DNA from: Saccoglossus kowalevskii
Taxonomy: Eukaryota; Hemichordata; Enteropneusta; Harrimaniidae
Assembly: GCF_000003605.2 (NCBI RefSeq)
Contig: NW_003156736.1
Span: forward strand, 173,372-195,828
Length of the DNA stretch: 22,457 nt
Direction of reading: 5' to 3'
Numbering within the stretch: the stretch's first letter is position 1; the number at the start of each line of letters is the position of its first letter. A model generated the notes under the pieces. The model did not search any database and was not told where the DNA came from. It was given only the letters and a program-made list of their open reading frames with translations. The translations under genes were made by a program, and so were the position numbers. Shown one piece after another: positions 15,201 to 22,457 of this stretch.

Positions 15201-17137
15201 GATGTTGGAAATGGTTACATTAATATACAGGATCATAAAAATGTAACTTATAGTGACACACCTCTGTCATTATGTATATACATGTACATGTAAGTACATG
15301 AATTACAAATGCCGTATTTGTTCTATCAGTAGCACATATGCTTATGTAAATTACAGAGGTGTTTCAATGTTCAGAGTATTATGTACATCGAATGCAATTT
15401 TAGGTTTATGAAAATTTAATATAGTTTGGCATATTGAAGTAGTGATTTGTAGCTGGAATTGTTCAAATCTGTACATGTAAAACAAAACATCAAAGTCAAA
15501 ATCCTTCAAATAAAAGTCATAGAAACCTGGATTCCAACTCAGTATGCTATTAATAATGTCTTATTTTGCAGTGAGTATTGCCAACAGAATGTGCTCCAGG
15601 ATGTGTGTCAGAGAAGAACAGAGAATGGCGGTAAGTCACATATTTTTATTCCCTTGGACAAATAATGTGTTTATGTCTGTCTTTGCATTGGTATTTCAGT
15701 AAACACTGATTTGATGGATTTGATGCATGTTTACTATTATGACAATACAAGATCTGCATATTAATTAGGTGATTTGCATATTAATGTGCTAGCTTTTTTT
15801 TGCATTGTATCTAAACGTACTAGTGTTCGATTTATAATGAATTTTAAAACACGATATGTTCAAGCAGTGAAAGTGCTGATATGTGTTTGACAAATTAATA
15901 TATGATTATCTTTTGGTACACAATCATATTAATTATGCATATTAATCAAGTGATTTGCATATTAATGAGCTGGCTTTATTTTTGCTTCAATTGCATCTAA
16001 ACAGACTAGTGTTTGAATACATAATATTATATTCAAGCAGTGCAAATACTCGTGTGTTTGACAAGTACAATATATGATTATCTTTTGGTACACAATCATA
16101 TTAATTATGCATATTAATCAAGTGATTTGCATATTAATGAGCTGGCTTTATTTTTGCTTCAATTGCATCTAAACAGACTAGTGTTTGAATACATAATATT
16201 ATATTCAAGCAGTGCAAATACTCATGTGTTTGACAAGTACAATATATGATTATCTTTTGGTACACAATCATATTAATTACTGTGGAATACTTTATTTTCG
16301 CTGGAATTAATTTTCGCTGAAAAGGCTTTTTGGGCGTTTTGTATGGAATTTATTTTCACTGATTTTTGATGAGTTTAATGTTAAATATAGGAAAAAAAGT
16401 ATATTCGCTGGATTTTATTTTCATGTAATCATCCCTTCAGCGAAAATAGCGAAAATAAATTCCAAGCGAAAATAAAGTATTCTACAGTATGCATATTAAT
16501 TAAGTGATTTGCATATTATGTAGCGAGCTTTATTTTGCTTCAATTGCATCAAAGCAGACTAGTGTTTGAATTCATAATATTATATTCAAGCAGTGCAAAT
16601 ACTCGTGTGTTTGACAAGTACAATATATGATTATCTTTTGGTACACAATCATATTAATTATGCATATTAATTAAGTGATTTGCATATTAATGAGCTGGCT
16701 TTATTTTGCTTCAATTGCATCTAAACAGACAAGTGTTTGAATACATAATATTATATTCAAGCAGTGCAAATACTCATGTGTATTTGACAAGTACAATATA
16801 TGATTGTCTTTTGGTACACAATCATATTATTTGTGCATATTAATTAAGCGATTTACATATTAATGAGCTGGCTTCTCCATGTTTGTATGTAAACAAATTA
16901 ATGCTGAAATCAAATATACTTTGAGCAGTGTATGTACTCCTTTGTATTTTACAGAAGGACCCGTTAAAAACCAAAAGAGACACAAGGCAGGAAGAGTGGT
17001 CTGAGTTCATCAAAAAACAAGGCGAAAAAAGCGCTGCTGTTGATAAGGAACATGAGAAAAGAATGAAAGAAATAGAAGAAGAATATAAAGAAATGGGACA
17101 AGCCTTGATAAAAGCATCTCAGCCTTCCCAGCACTGA
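9217..17137 (+). CDS. BLOC1S5: BLOC-1 subunit 5 (Muted homologue), complete, five exons
   Basis: Exons are 9217-9241, 11025-11107, 14615-14744, 15572-15630 and 16955-17137 (stop TGA), with phases 1, 0, 1 and 0, joining into 159 codons (human about 187). BLOC1S5 is a small coiled-coil subunit of BLOC-1, which works at endosomes to sort cargo to lysosome-related organelles such as pigment granules. The diagnostic block is RLLDHRPIVQGELKYFVKEF (residues 16-35), the best conserved part of Muted proteins. Exons 3-5 are charged and helical (YDRIRKLFNEVTEANE, REEQRM, EEWSEFIKKQ, KEHEKRMKEIEEEYKEM), consistent with the BLOC-1 helical bundle. All donors are GT (GTTAGT, GTAATA, GTATGT, GTAAGT). ATG 9217 is the first in-frame start after a TAG at 9151-9153; a second ATG follows at once. 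The N terminus is about 25 residues shorter than the human one. Exon 1 is only 25 coding bases and is the least certain exon. Confidence 0.92.
9615..9690. repeat. Small dispersed repeat, copy 2
   Basis: This is a diverged copy of 6231-6305. Shared phrases in the same order are TTAATT, CTTCTTCAGG or CTCTTCAGG, TATAGTTAT, ACAA-TTCCATT or ACAAATTACATT, and GAGG.GCTG. The stem seen in copy 1 is degraded here. Confidence 0.5.
9891..10114. mobile_element. Foldback element with telomere-like inner repeats and 9-bp target duplication
   Basis: The outer 26 bases are perfect inverted repeats beginning GGCTTAGTCTTTTCCACGAA. Inside them the arms carry GAAAC-type repeats, expanded in the right arm. The innermost parts of the arms contain CCCTAACCCTAA (9933-9944) on the left and TTAGGGTTAGGG (10042-10053) on the right. 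The element is 224 bp. The 9-mer AACACACAC abuts both ends (9882-9890 and 10115-10123), which fits a Mutator-like (9 bp) or similar transposase. The low complexity of the 9-mer weakens this slightly. There is no open frame; it is a non-autonomous element in BLOC1S5 intron 1. Confidence 0.85.
10394..10803 (+). mobile_element. Non-LTR retrotransposon (LINE) 3' fragment, 5'-truncated
   Basis: A 62-codon open stretch at 10394-10582 resembles the extreme C terminus of CR1/L2-type LINE ORF2 proteins (pattern ERNxLFxxxxxxIxNFxxLxxKxxFIxLLN...CF). It follows an in-frame stop, so it is a 5'-truncated remnant. About 200 bases of 3' UTR follow, with a GC-rich patch CCCTCCGGGG, then AATAAA (about 10778) and a terminal ATT microsatellite ending near 10803. 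That ending is typical of this LINE group. The left boundary is not visible. Assignment to CR1/L2 rather than RTE is tentative. Confidence 0.7.
11303..11605. repeat. 17-bp minisatellite, about 18 copies
   Basis: The unit is ACGTGCAATACATTCAT, repeated head-to-tail about 18 times. Variants are single-base changes (ACATGC, ATGTGC, ACTTGC in place of ACGTGC). Because 17 is not a multiple of 3 and the unit has no stop in any forward frame, all three plus-strand frames stay open across the array, giving spurious repetitive peptides. Confidence 0.97.
14200..14397. mobile_element. TA-flanked MITE, copy 2 of the dispersed pair
   Basis: This is a close copy of 5827-6037 in the same orientation, starting TACTGTATTCACTGGG and ending ATTTTACTGTA. 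Relative to copy 1 it lacks about 13 bases just inside the left end (the AAGGGGTTAATTA segment). It is AT-rich, foldback-capable and non-coding, and lies in BLOC1S5 intron 2. Confidence 0.85.
14745..15571 (+). other. BLOC1S5 intron 3
   Basis: The 827-base intron runs from GTATGT to TTATTTTGCAG. A 10-bp inverted repeat, ACACCTCTGT (15258-15267) and ACAGAGGTGT (15353-15362), encloses a 105-bp segment that may be a small inserted element. The block 14850-15000 is purine-rich. Nothing else is seen. Confidence 0.8.
15755..16954 (+). repeat. ~172-bp tandem array (about six units) in BLOC1S5 intron 4
   Basis: The phrase TGCATATTAATYAAG recurs at 15755 (diverged), 15936, 16108, 16490, 16661 and 16834, giving spacings of 181, 172, 382 (172 plus a 210-bp insertion), 171 and 173. 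Each unit contains TGCATATTAAT twice, then GAGCTGGCTTTATTTTGCTT, GTTTGAATACATAATATT, TTCAAGCAGTGCAAATACTC and TTTTGGTACACAATCATATT. The last unit is truncated and diverged, and aligns right up to the exon 5 splice acceptor (GAGCAGTGTATGTACTCC, then TTTTACAG). Five units keep the octamer ATTTGCAT; the sixth has ATTTACAT. Confidence 0.93.
16278..16489. mobile_element. MITE inserted at TA inside the tandem array
   Basis: The termini are CTGTGGAATACTTTATTTTC (from 16280) and, inverted from 16487, CTGTAGAATACTTTATTTTC. The inverted similarity extends about 40 bp through GGAATTWATTTTCGCT. The element is about 208 bp, flanked by TA on both sides. Sibling units of the host array give the empty site ...TTAATTATGCAT..., while the filled site reads TTAAT-TA-element-TA-TGCAT, so the TA duplication is shown directly. 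Confidence 0.93.
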
Positions 17138-18075
17138 GTTTGCATCCTCCTCGAACTAAAAACAAAATTCTTGTGATATTCACGAACATATGGTGAATAT
17201 TTGTAAGCATAGTTCCAATGTAGAATTTCTTTCAAACTGCACATCATGGACAAATAATGGTCACATATGCATGTACATTTACTGTACACGCAACTGCATA
17301 CAAAAAGTGACTATGCACTGTAAAGGAAGCAATAGATATTTTAAAATCGAAAAGATCAGAGTTCAATTTGAACTAGCGCACCATATTTAAACCTAGTTCA
17401 AGATATCCAAAACAGTGATTTAACGATTTCACTATCAATACATTGCCTGCTGAAAGTTTGAAAGTTTTTCGAGATTCTAAGCAATATGGCTGACCAGCAA
17501 CCATTTTGTTTTCATCTTTTTTTGCACATTTCTGCTTATATCTCAAATTCACACTGTCCAAACTTGGTGTTCTAGCACATCAAAGAAAGTTTTTTATGTC
17601 AAAATCCAAATCAAGATGCATTGCCTGCTGAAAGTCTCCATAGATAGCGTGAAATGAAAAAAACACAGCATCAACAGATAATAACAGATCAGGAAAAGGG
17701 ACGAATTGTGTTTGCCATGCAAGTCGATGGAGCAACCATCATGTGCACTTTGAGATAACGAGCATTGTACACCAGATCAAGAAATTCATGTCTTAAACAA
17801 TTGCTGTTTCAAGACAAGCCTATAAAAAGACTGAGCCAAGACTAATCATCAAATGAAAATACAGTGATGCCACTCTGAACCAGTGAACTGAGAATATTGT
17901 TTATGGATTTAATGTAGCCGAGATATTCTTTATAATTAAAATTTACTGCTTTGTGAAAGACACAGTACATTGCATATTGGCACACATGCATAAGAACAAG
18001 ATTGTTGGTAAGATTTATCACAATGCAATGCCATGCACACACATCCACAGAATAAAATCTTGACTGTTGCAGATC
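17138..18075 (+). other. BLOC1S5 3' UTR (probable), ending at AATAAA 18051-18056
   Basis: No coding potential is seen after the stop codon. The first clear AATAAA is at 18051-18056, followed by a TG-rich stretch, so a 3' UTR of about 0.93 kb is likely. It includes a diverged repeat segment (17451-17640). Another AATAAA at 18327-18332 is an alternative end. Confidence 0.5.
17451..17640. repeat. Diverged repeat segment related to 20243-20345
   Basis: CATTGCCTGCTGAAAGT occurs twice (17451-17467 and 17619-17635), about 168 bases apart. Between the copies, TTTTTCGAGATTCTAAGC followed by AATATGGCTGACC, CATTTTG and GCTTATATCTCAAA also occurs, in the same order and slightly changed, at 20243-20345. 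It belongs to the repeat family of the right-hand part of the window. Confidence 0.7.
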
Positions 18076-18373
18076 AGAGTGTGAAAAAAAAGAAATGACA
18101 CATGGGTTTATTTATGATAATTATGCTTTTTGTTTCCTAACCACCAAGAGCCCTGTATCCATTTCACCCAGATTAAAACTTTTACATCTATTGGCTGTCA
18201 TATTGAATTGTTTGTAGAGCGTAGTAGGGCCTGAGAAAATCAATATAGCTTATGCATCGTGCAATGACCTCTGCCCTTTACATTTGAATGCTCACTGAGT
18301 TTTCATCACATTTATAGTTATTGGCTAATAAAGTGAAAATGAAATGCAGCGAATAATTAAAATGATTTTTAGT

Positions 18374-19090
18374 CCTCGTTCGGATGCAGTCCGAAAACGG
18401 GGACTTATGTTTTGACCTCCGTGCTTCTGTACGTCCGTCGGTGCGTCTGGACCTGTATCACACATACATGATACATGATATTATATATATATACACATCA
18501 ATTTGTTTCACGATCTGATTCAAGATGGCCGTATGGCGGCCATTTTTGTTCAAGCATTTCTTGGCTGTTTACAGATGGATTTTGTTCAAACTTTGTATAT
18601 ACAATGGATATTATAGGACCTTGATGCAGATCATTTTGTTTTTCGGATAAAATTCAAAATGGCCGACTGGTGGCCATTTTGTTTTAATGAATGGGGTTCT
18701 AGTGCCATATTTCTGACTTGCTGTGACGGATTATGTTCAAATTTTAAATATTCATTATACATCATTTCATAGATATACAGATACATTGGTTTGACGATCC
18801 TATTAAAAATATCCGAATGATGGCCATTTTTGTGCTAAAAAAATCATCAAATATCAAGCATTTCTGGATGGATTTTGTTCAAACTTGGTACATACATTAG
18901 ACATTACGGGTTCCTGATGCACATTATTTTATTTTTTAGATCGGATTCAGAATGGCTGATTAGTGGCCATTTTGTTTTAATGAATGGGCTTCTAGAGCCA
19001 TGTCTCGGACATGCTTTGACTGACCATGTTCAAATTTTATATATTCATTATACATGTATTCAAAATGGCTGCTTTTGTTTTAATTAATGC
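18374..19090 (+). repeat. Hairpin-headed repeat with two tandem ~293-bp units
   Basis: The element starts with an imperfect hairpin (GTCCTCGTTCGGA and TCCGAAAACGGGGAC, 18374-18407), then a pyrimidine/CGT-rich stretch. Two tandem units follow, anchored by GATGGATTTTGTTCAAACT at 18574 and 18867 (period 293). Each unit contains TTCAAACTTKGTAYATACA, an arm-loop-arm motif like AAAATGGCCgactggtGGCCATTTT, and GTTTTAATGAATGGG.TTCTAG. There is no coding potential and no recognisable transposase. By memory, similar phrases are common in marine invertebrate genomes; I cannot name the family. Confidence 0.75.
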
Positions 19091-19109
19091 TGTTTCAGAG
19101 CAATATCAG

Positions 19110-19860
19110 ATACAAATGTCAATCATTTAAATGTTAAACAATCATCATAATCATATTCCTGATATGCTTTTCAGTAAACATGGTTTGGTTTGATTTAATA
19201 AGAGTACAACAAAGCTGTTATTGTTGTTTAATTGACTATTTTGGGCTCTTGGTCAAATAAGAGTCTTACCAGACCTCAGCCCCAAAACATTTGGTTAATC
19301 AAATATAGTGGCCGACTAAGATTGCTCAAATTTATACAGTGAATTTAGAAAGTTGGGAAGTTTTATGTGTTTTTTCTGCAGCTCCATCGGGGGTTGTGTT
19401 TGTCATGGATGTACGTGTGTTACATAACCCCTCTTTTGTATGGGCCAATGACTTGTAAATATCACTCCTGACATTGTATTGTATTAAAATTTGGGGGTGG
19501 GTGTTTTCCCGGGCATGGGTGCTTACCTGGATAAATACAGTATACTAAAATGTACATACTGCATTCACATACACAGCTTGTCGATCTGAAATCACTCGTT
19601 TCTACTAATCTGCAATCTTCTAATTTTTAAATAGTGAGGGATCATGTGAGAATAACCTCGTTCTGAAAAACAGCAGTGTTCCTGTGTTACTGAAGTAAAC
19701 GGGCAATGTTGAAAAAGAAACTAGTAACTGTTTGGAACAAAGAAAGTGTACCGGTACTTTCAATAAATGCTGTCAAAGAATGCTGACTGAAAACTGCCCT
19801 CTATCGAATGGTAGTGTACTGTTGAAACCAGTGACAAACCAAAATGTCATATTACTGTAT
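19110..19860. other. Intergenic, no gene seen
   Basis: This AT-rich stretch has no coding pattern. A short GC-rich motif block (about 19491-19545, GGGGGTGGGTGTTTTCCCGG then GGGTGCTTACC, ending TACAGTA) looks like one end of a MITE with no partner. A 17-mer at 19671-19687 has an inverted copy at 21118-21134. Confidence 0.6.
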
Positions 19861-19867
19861 ATATTTT

Positions 19868-20345
19868 AACCCCAGACTGGACACAGTTTGGGGGTTTATG
19901 GATTGGGTTCTGTCTATCTGTCAAATTATCTTAGAAGTTCATGGACCGATTTTCACCAAACTTGGAACATACAGGTTTTTTTTTTTCTTTGTTCAGATAC
20001 AAAATGGCTGACTGGTAGCAATTTTATATGTGTAGAGCATTATCTCCAAGTAGTGCTGGTCAATTCTGTTCATTCTTAGAAATATGGGCAACCAACAGGT
20101 GACACATCAAAATTGGTGGATTGATTTGTGGCCATTTTGTTTGTCAAAAATACTAAGTTTTCCTTATAACTTACAATTACTAAATTATATTCAAATTTGG
20201 TACAGAGGCAGTATATAATTAAACGAAGATGCAAGTTGATTTTTTTCGAGATTCTAAACAATATGGCTGACCGGCAACTGTCAGCCATTTTGTTTGACGA
20301 AAATCAGCAATTTTCGCCTGTTTTGGCTTATATCTTAAACTTGTT
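19868..20345 (+). repeat. Second hairpin-headed repeat of the same family
   Basis: It opens with a hairpin (AACCCCAGACTG, loop GACA, CAGTTTGGGGGTT) followed by TGTCTATCTGTC, as at 18374. Then come ACCAAACTTGGAACATACAG, AAAATGGCTGACTGGTAGC, a further unit with AAATTTGGTACAGAG, and ATGGCTGAC (about 20262-20270) with a perfect inverted partner GTCAGCCAT after an 8-base loop. The 20243-20345 part matches 17466-17570. It is non-coding. Confidence 0.7.
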
Positions 20346-22457
20346 GAAGTAAAATTACCAAAATGTACTGAAACCACACTGCTTGGTGTTCATTATTAGA
20401 TACATTCACAAAACGTAGTGGGTAGACTCGTGGTAGAATGGCTTAAAATTTCACAGTCCTGATAGTTAAAGTTACAAAACTGTGTATACCAGTATTCAGA
20501 AATGCTACTTATAACAATGACACTCGCATCGAATTTGACAGATGTGCAAAGTAATTGTAATCAATTTAGCACACTGTAAATTGCTAAGTTGAGTTTTTGA
20601 TTTCAGTGAAATATGTCAAAATAAAGAAATGACCCTACAAGACTTCAATTTCATACATTGCGTAGAATAAATACCAACCAAGATGCATCTTGATGACCGA
20701 CAACCTAAGGTCAATTTGTTTTCCAAAAACTTGGCCAAATGCATTTTTTAAATTTCTAAAATCTATATTAAAACATTTTTTTTGGGGTCATGAATGCATT
20801 ATTTAAACATTCTGAGGTCCCAAATAAAGAGCTAGCTTAAGAGTAACCCATATTATGCATTGTCCAACAGTAATCCCTCGCACATCAGCTATCAGCAAAG
20901 ATTTTGGTTGGTCCAAGTCTTTGTCAAATGAATGTGAATCATCTGTTTATACCTCCATGGTTGAAAGTAGATTTAAAATGCCGCCCTCTAGTGGCAACCT
21001 TGTGTGAAGGTTTGGTTGGATGGTGTTCTATTTGATCGCGGGCAAAAAAACGAAAGTGGTCAGTTCCTGTCCACTGTTAAATAAAAAAAAAACATTTTTG
21101 TTAACACCCCCTCAAGCACACAGGAACACTGCTGGGGCTTCCAGATTTGTAATTTATTGGGAAGCTTCATCTATGTATCCGAGTAATTAATACATTTCTT
21201 TTTTTACAATTAGGAAAACTAAAAATGTGTGAAAATTTGCATTTTTCAATGCTATTTAAAAGTAATAATGTAACAAACCATTATATTGCTTTTCAAAACA
21301 AGTTTTTTTTTATTGCAGCATGGACACATGATAAGAATACCAGTAACACATGGAAGAACAACACTGCATAACACATATCCAGTAATAACCTCTACATTAT
21401 TTGAAATGGAAACATACAGTAATTAAAAAAAAGGTTAATACAATAGAGATATATACCAGTTATCTAGCATAAGAATGCTACTTATAAAAAAAATAAAAAG
21501 TCTGTCTATTCGTACAATTGGACGTACTAATCAAAACAAACTTGGAAGATGTCCCTTTATATTTTAACCCATTGAAATATAAAATAATGCTTTACAGGTT
21601 TTTTTTTTTGAGCGATTCGTTAAATTTAATTTTCAATTGGTATACAAGGCATATATCATAAAATATAGAGTTGTTTCTGCTGCCTTTTTATTTGAAGCCA
21701 ACTAAATAAATTGTTGAATGGTCATCATTCATATTCCAGTCATTGCATTTGTATTGCATATTTATTGCGCACCCTATTTTAGCAATACGCCTTACGAGCA
21801 CGGTGAAGTTTATAAATATGCAGTGCGAATAAATAATAGATCACTTTGTCATAAATATTTGGAATTGACGCCAGGATATTAATAAATCTCCCCGTGAAGC
21901 AGCCAGTTGATAATTTTGTGCAACACTTTCATTACAAATATCGATATCCCACACAAAAATGTGGTGTTAATTAAAAAGATCACTTTAGTTTTAATTGTAT
22001 GGCAAAATAATTTCCCTGCCTTAAAAAATGACATTAGGAATCAATCAGGAAATTATGGTAAATTCAGTCTTGTAATGATTAAATAAGCATAACTTTTGCA
22101 GTGATATTATCTTAGAAACTAAAACAGGTGAACTCATTGCAAATAATGAGAATTACATAGAAAAATAGGGGCCCCCCAGTCCTAACCTATCAACAATAGT
22201 ACCACAAATTAGTCGTGTTATAGGGAGCATGATTTCTTTTTTTTTAATCACACCAGACTTACATTTAGTACACATTTCAAAACTATGCTAAGCTAAGAAT
22301 AATATACATATATATATACACGATTAAAAAAAAATGGAAGAAAAATTATGATTACCATGGAGTACAGTCAAGACAAGCGAAGACAGTCTGAGTTTACAAC
22401 TTATGAGAATACAAAATGCAAGTAACCCATCATAAAAAAAACAATTTCTTATCTTGG
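20346..22457. other. Intergenic or distal 3' region, no gene seen
   Basis: This AT-rich sequence has many poly-A/T runs and no open frame of interest. A candidate CTCF site is at 20981-20994. It could contain the 3' UTR of a gene to the right, but no exon or unambiguous poly(A) arrangement supports that. Confidence 0.6.
20981..20994 (-). promoter_or_regulatory. Candidate CTCF-binding motif
   Basis: The minus strand reads CCACTAGAGGGCGG, matching the CTCF core CCACNAGRKGGCRS at every position. CTCF is present in most bilaterians. A weaker match in the same orientation (ATAGAGGGCAG on minus) lies near 19793-19803. The call rests on the motif alone. Confidence 0.4.

Overview
The window is nuclear DNA from an animal, most likely a marine invertebrate. 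By eye it is about two thirds A+T, its genes are split into small exons with good GT..AG (and minor-class) splice sites, and its introns are full of short inverted-repeat transposons and tandem arrays. The three genes read most like their vertebrate orthologues, but the repeats are not vertebrate ones. I cannot name the species. Nothing prokaryotic is present.

Layout. (1) 615-1925, + strand: the last three coding exons of an E2F1/2/3-type transcription factor, followed by a long 3' UTR to about 3560. The DNA-binding exons lie to the left of the window. (2) 3773-9047, - strand: a complete six-exon ADAT2 gene, the catalytic subunit of the tRNA wobble adenosine deaminase. It runs tail-to-tail with E2F, and the two poly(A) signals lie about 10 bp apart on opposite strands. 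(3) 9217-17137, + strand: a complete five-exon BLOC1S5 (Muted/Pallidin-partner) gene, head-to-head with ADAT2. Only 169 bp separate the start codons, so they probably share a bidirectional promoter. (4) 17138-22457: the BLOC1S5 3' UTR and then repeat-rich DNA with no gene I can support.

Two of the neighbouring genes appear to contain minor-spliceosome (U12-type) introns. The intron ahead of the first E2F exon seen here ends in AC behind a U12 branch site. ADAT2 intron 3 starts with a perfect GTATCCTTT donor.

The introns hold most of the unusual structure: a 4 x 177 bp array of a TIR-bounded unit (7104-7812), a 17 bp minisatellite (about 11303-11605), a roughly 172 bp satellite-like array that runs up to a splice acceptor and is itself interrupted by a TA-flanked MITE (15755-16954), a foldback element carrying telomere-like repeats with a 9 bp target duplication (9891-10114), a pair of dispersed MITEs (5827-6037 and 14200-14397), and a LINE 3' end (10394-10803). 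The right-hand 5 kb holds a hairpin-headed, tandemly duplicated repeat family that I do not recognise by name.

The three genes act in different processes (cell-cycle transcription, tRNA editing, lysosome-related organelle biogenesis). I see no functional module, so the arrangement matters mainly for promoter sharing, 3'-end overlap and synteny.
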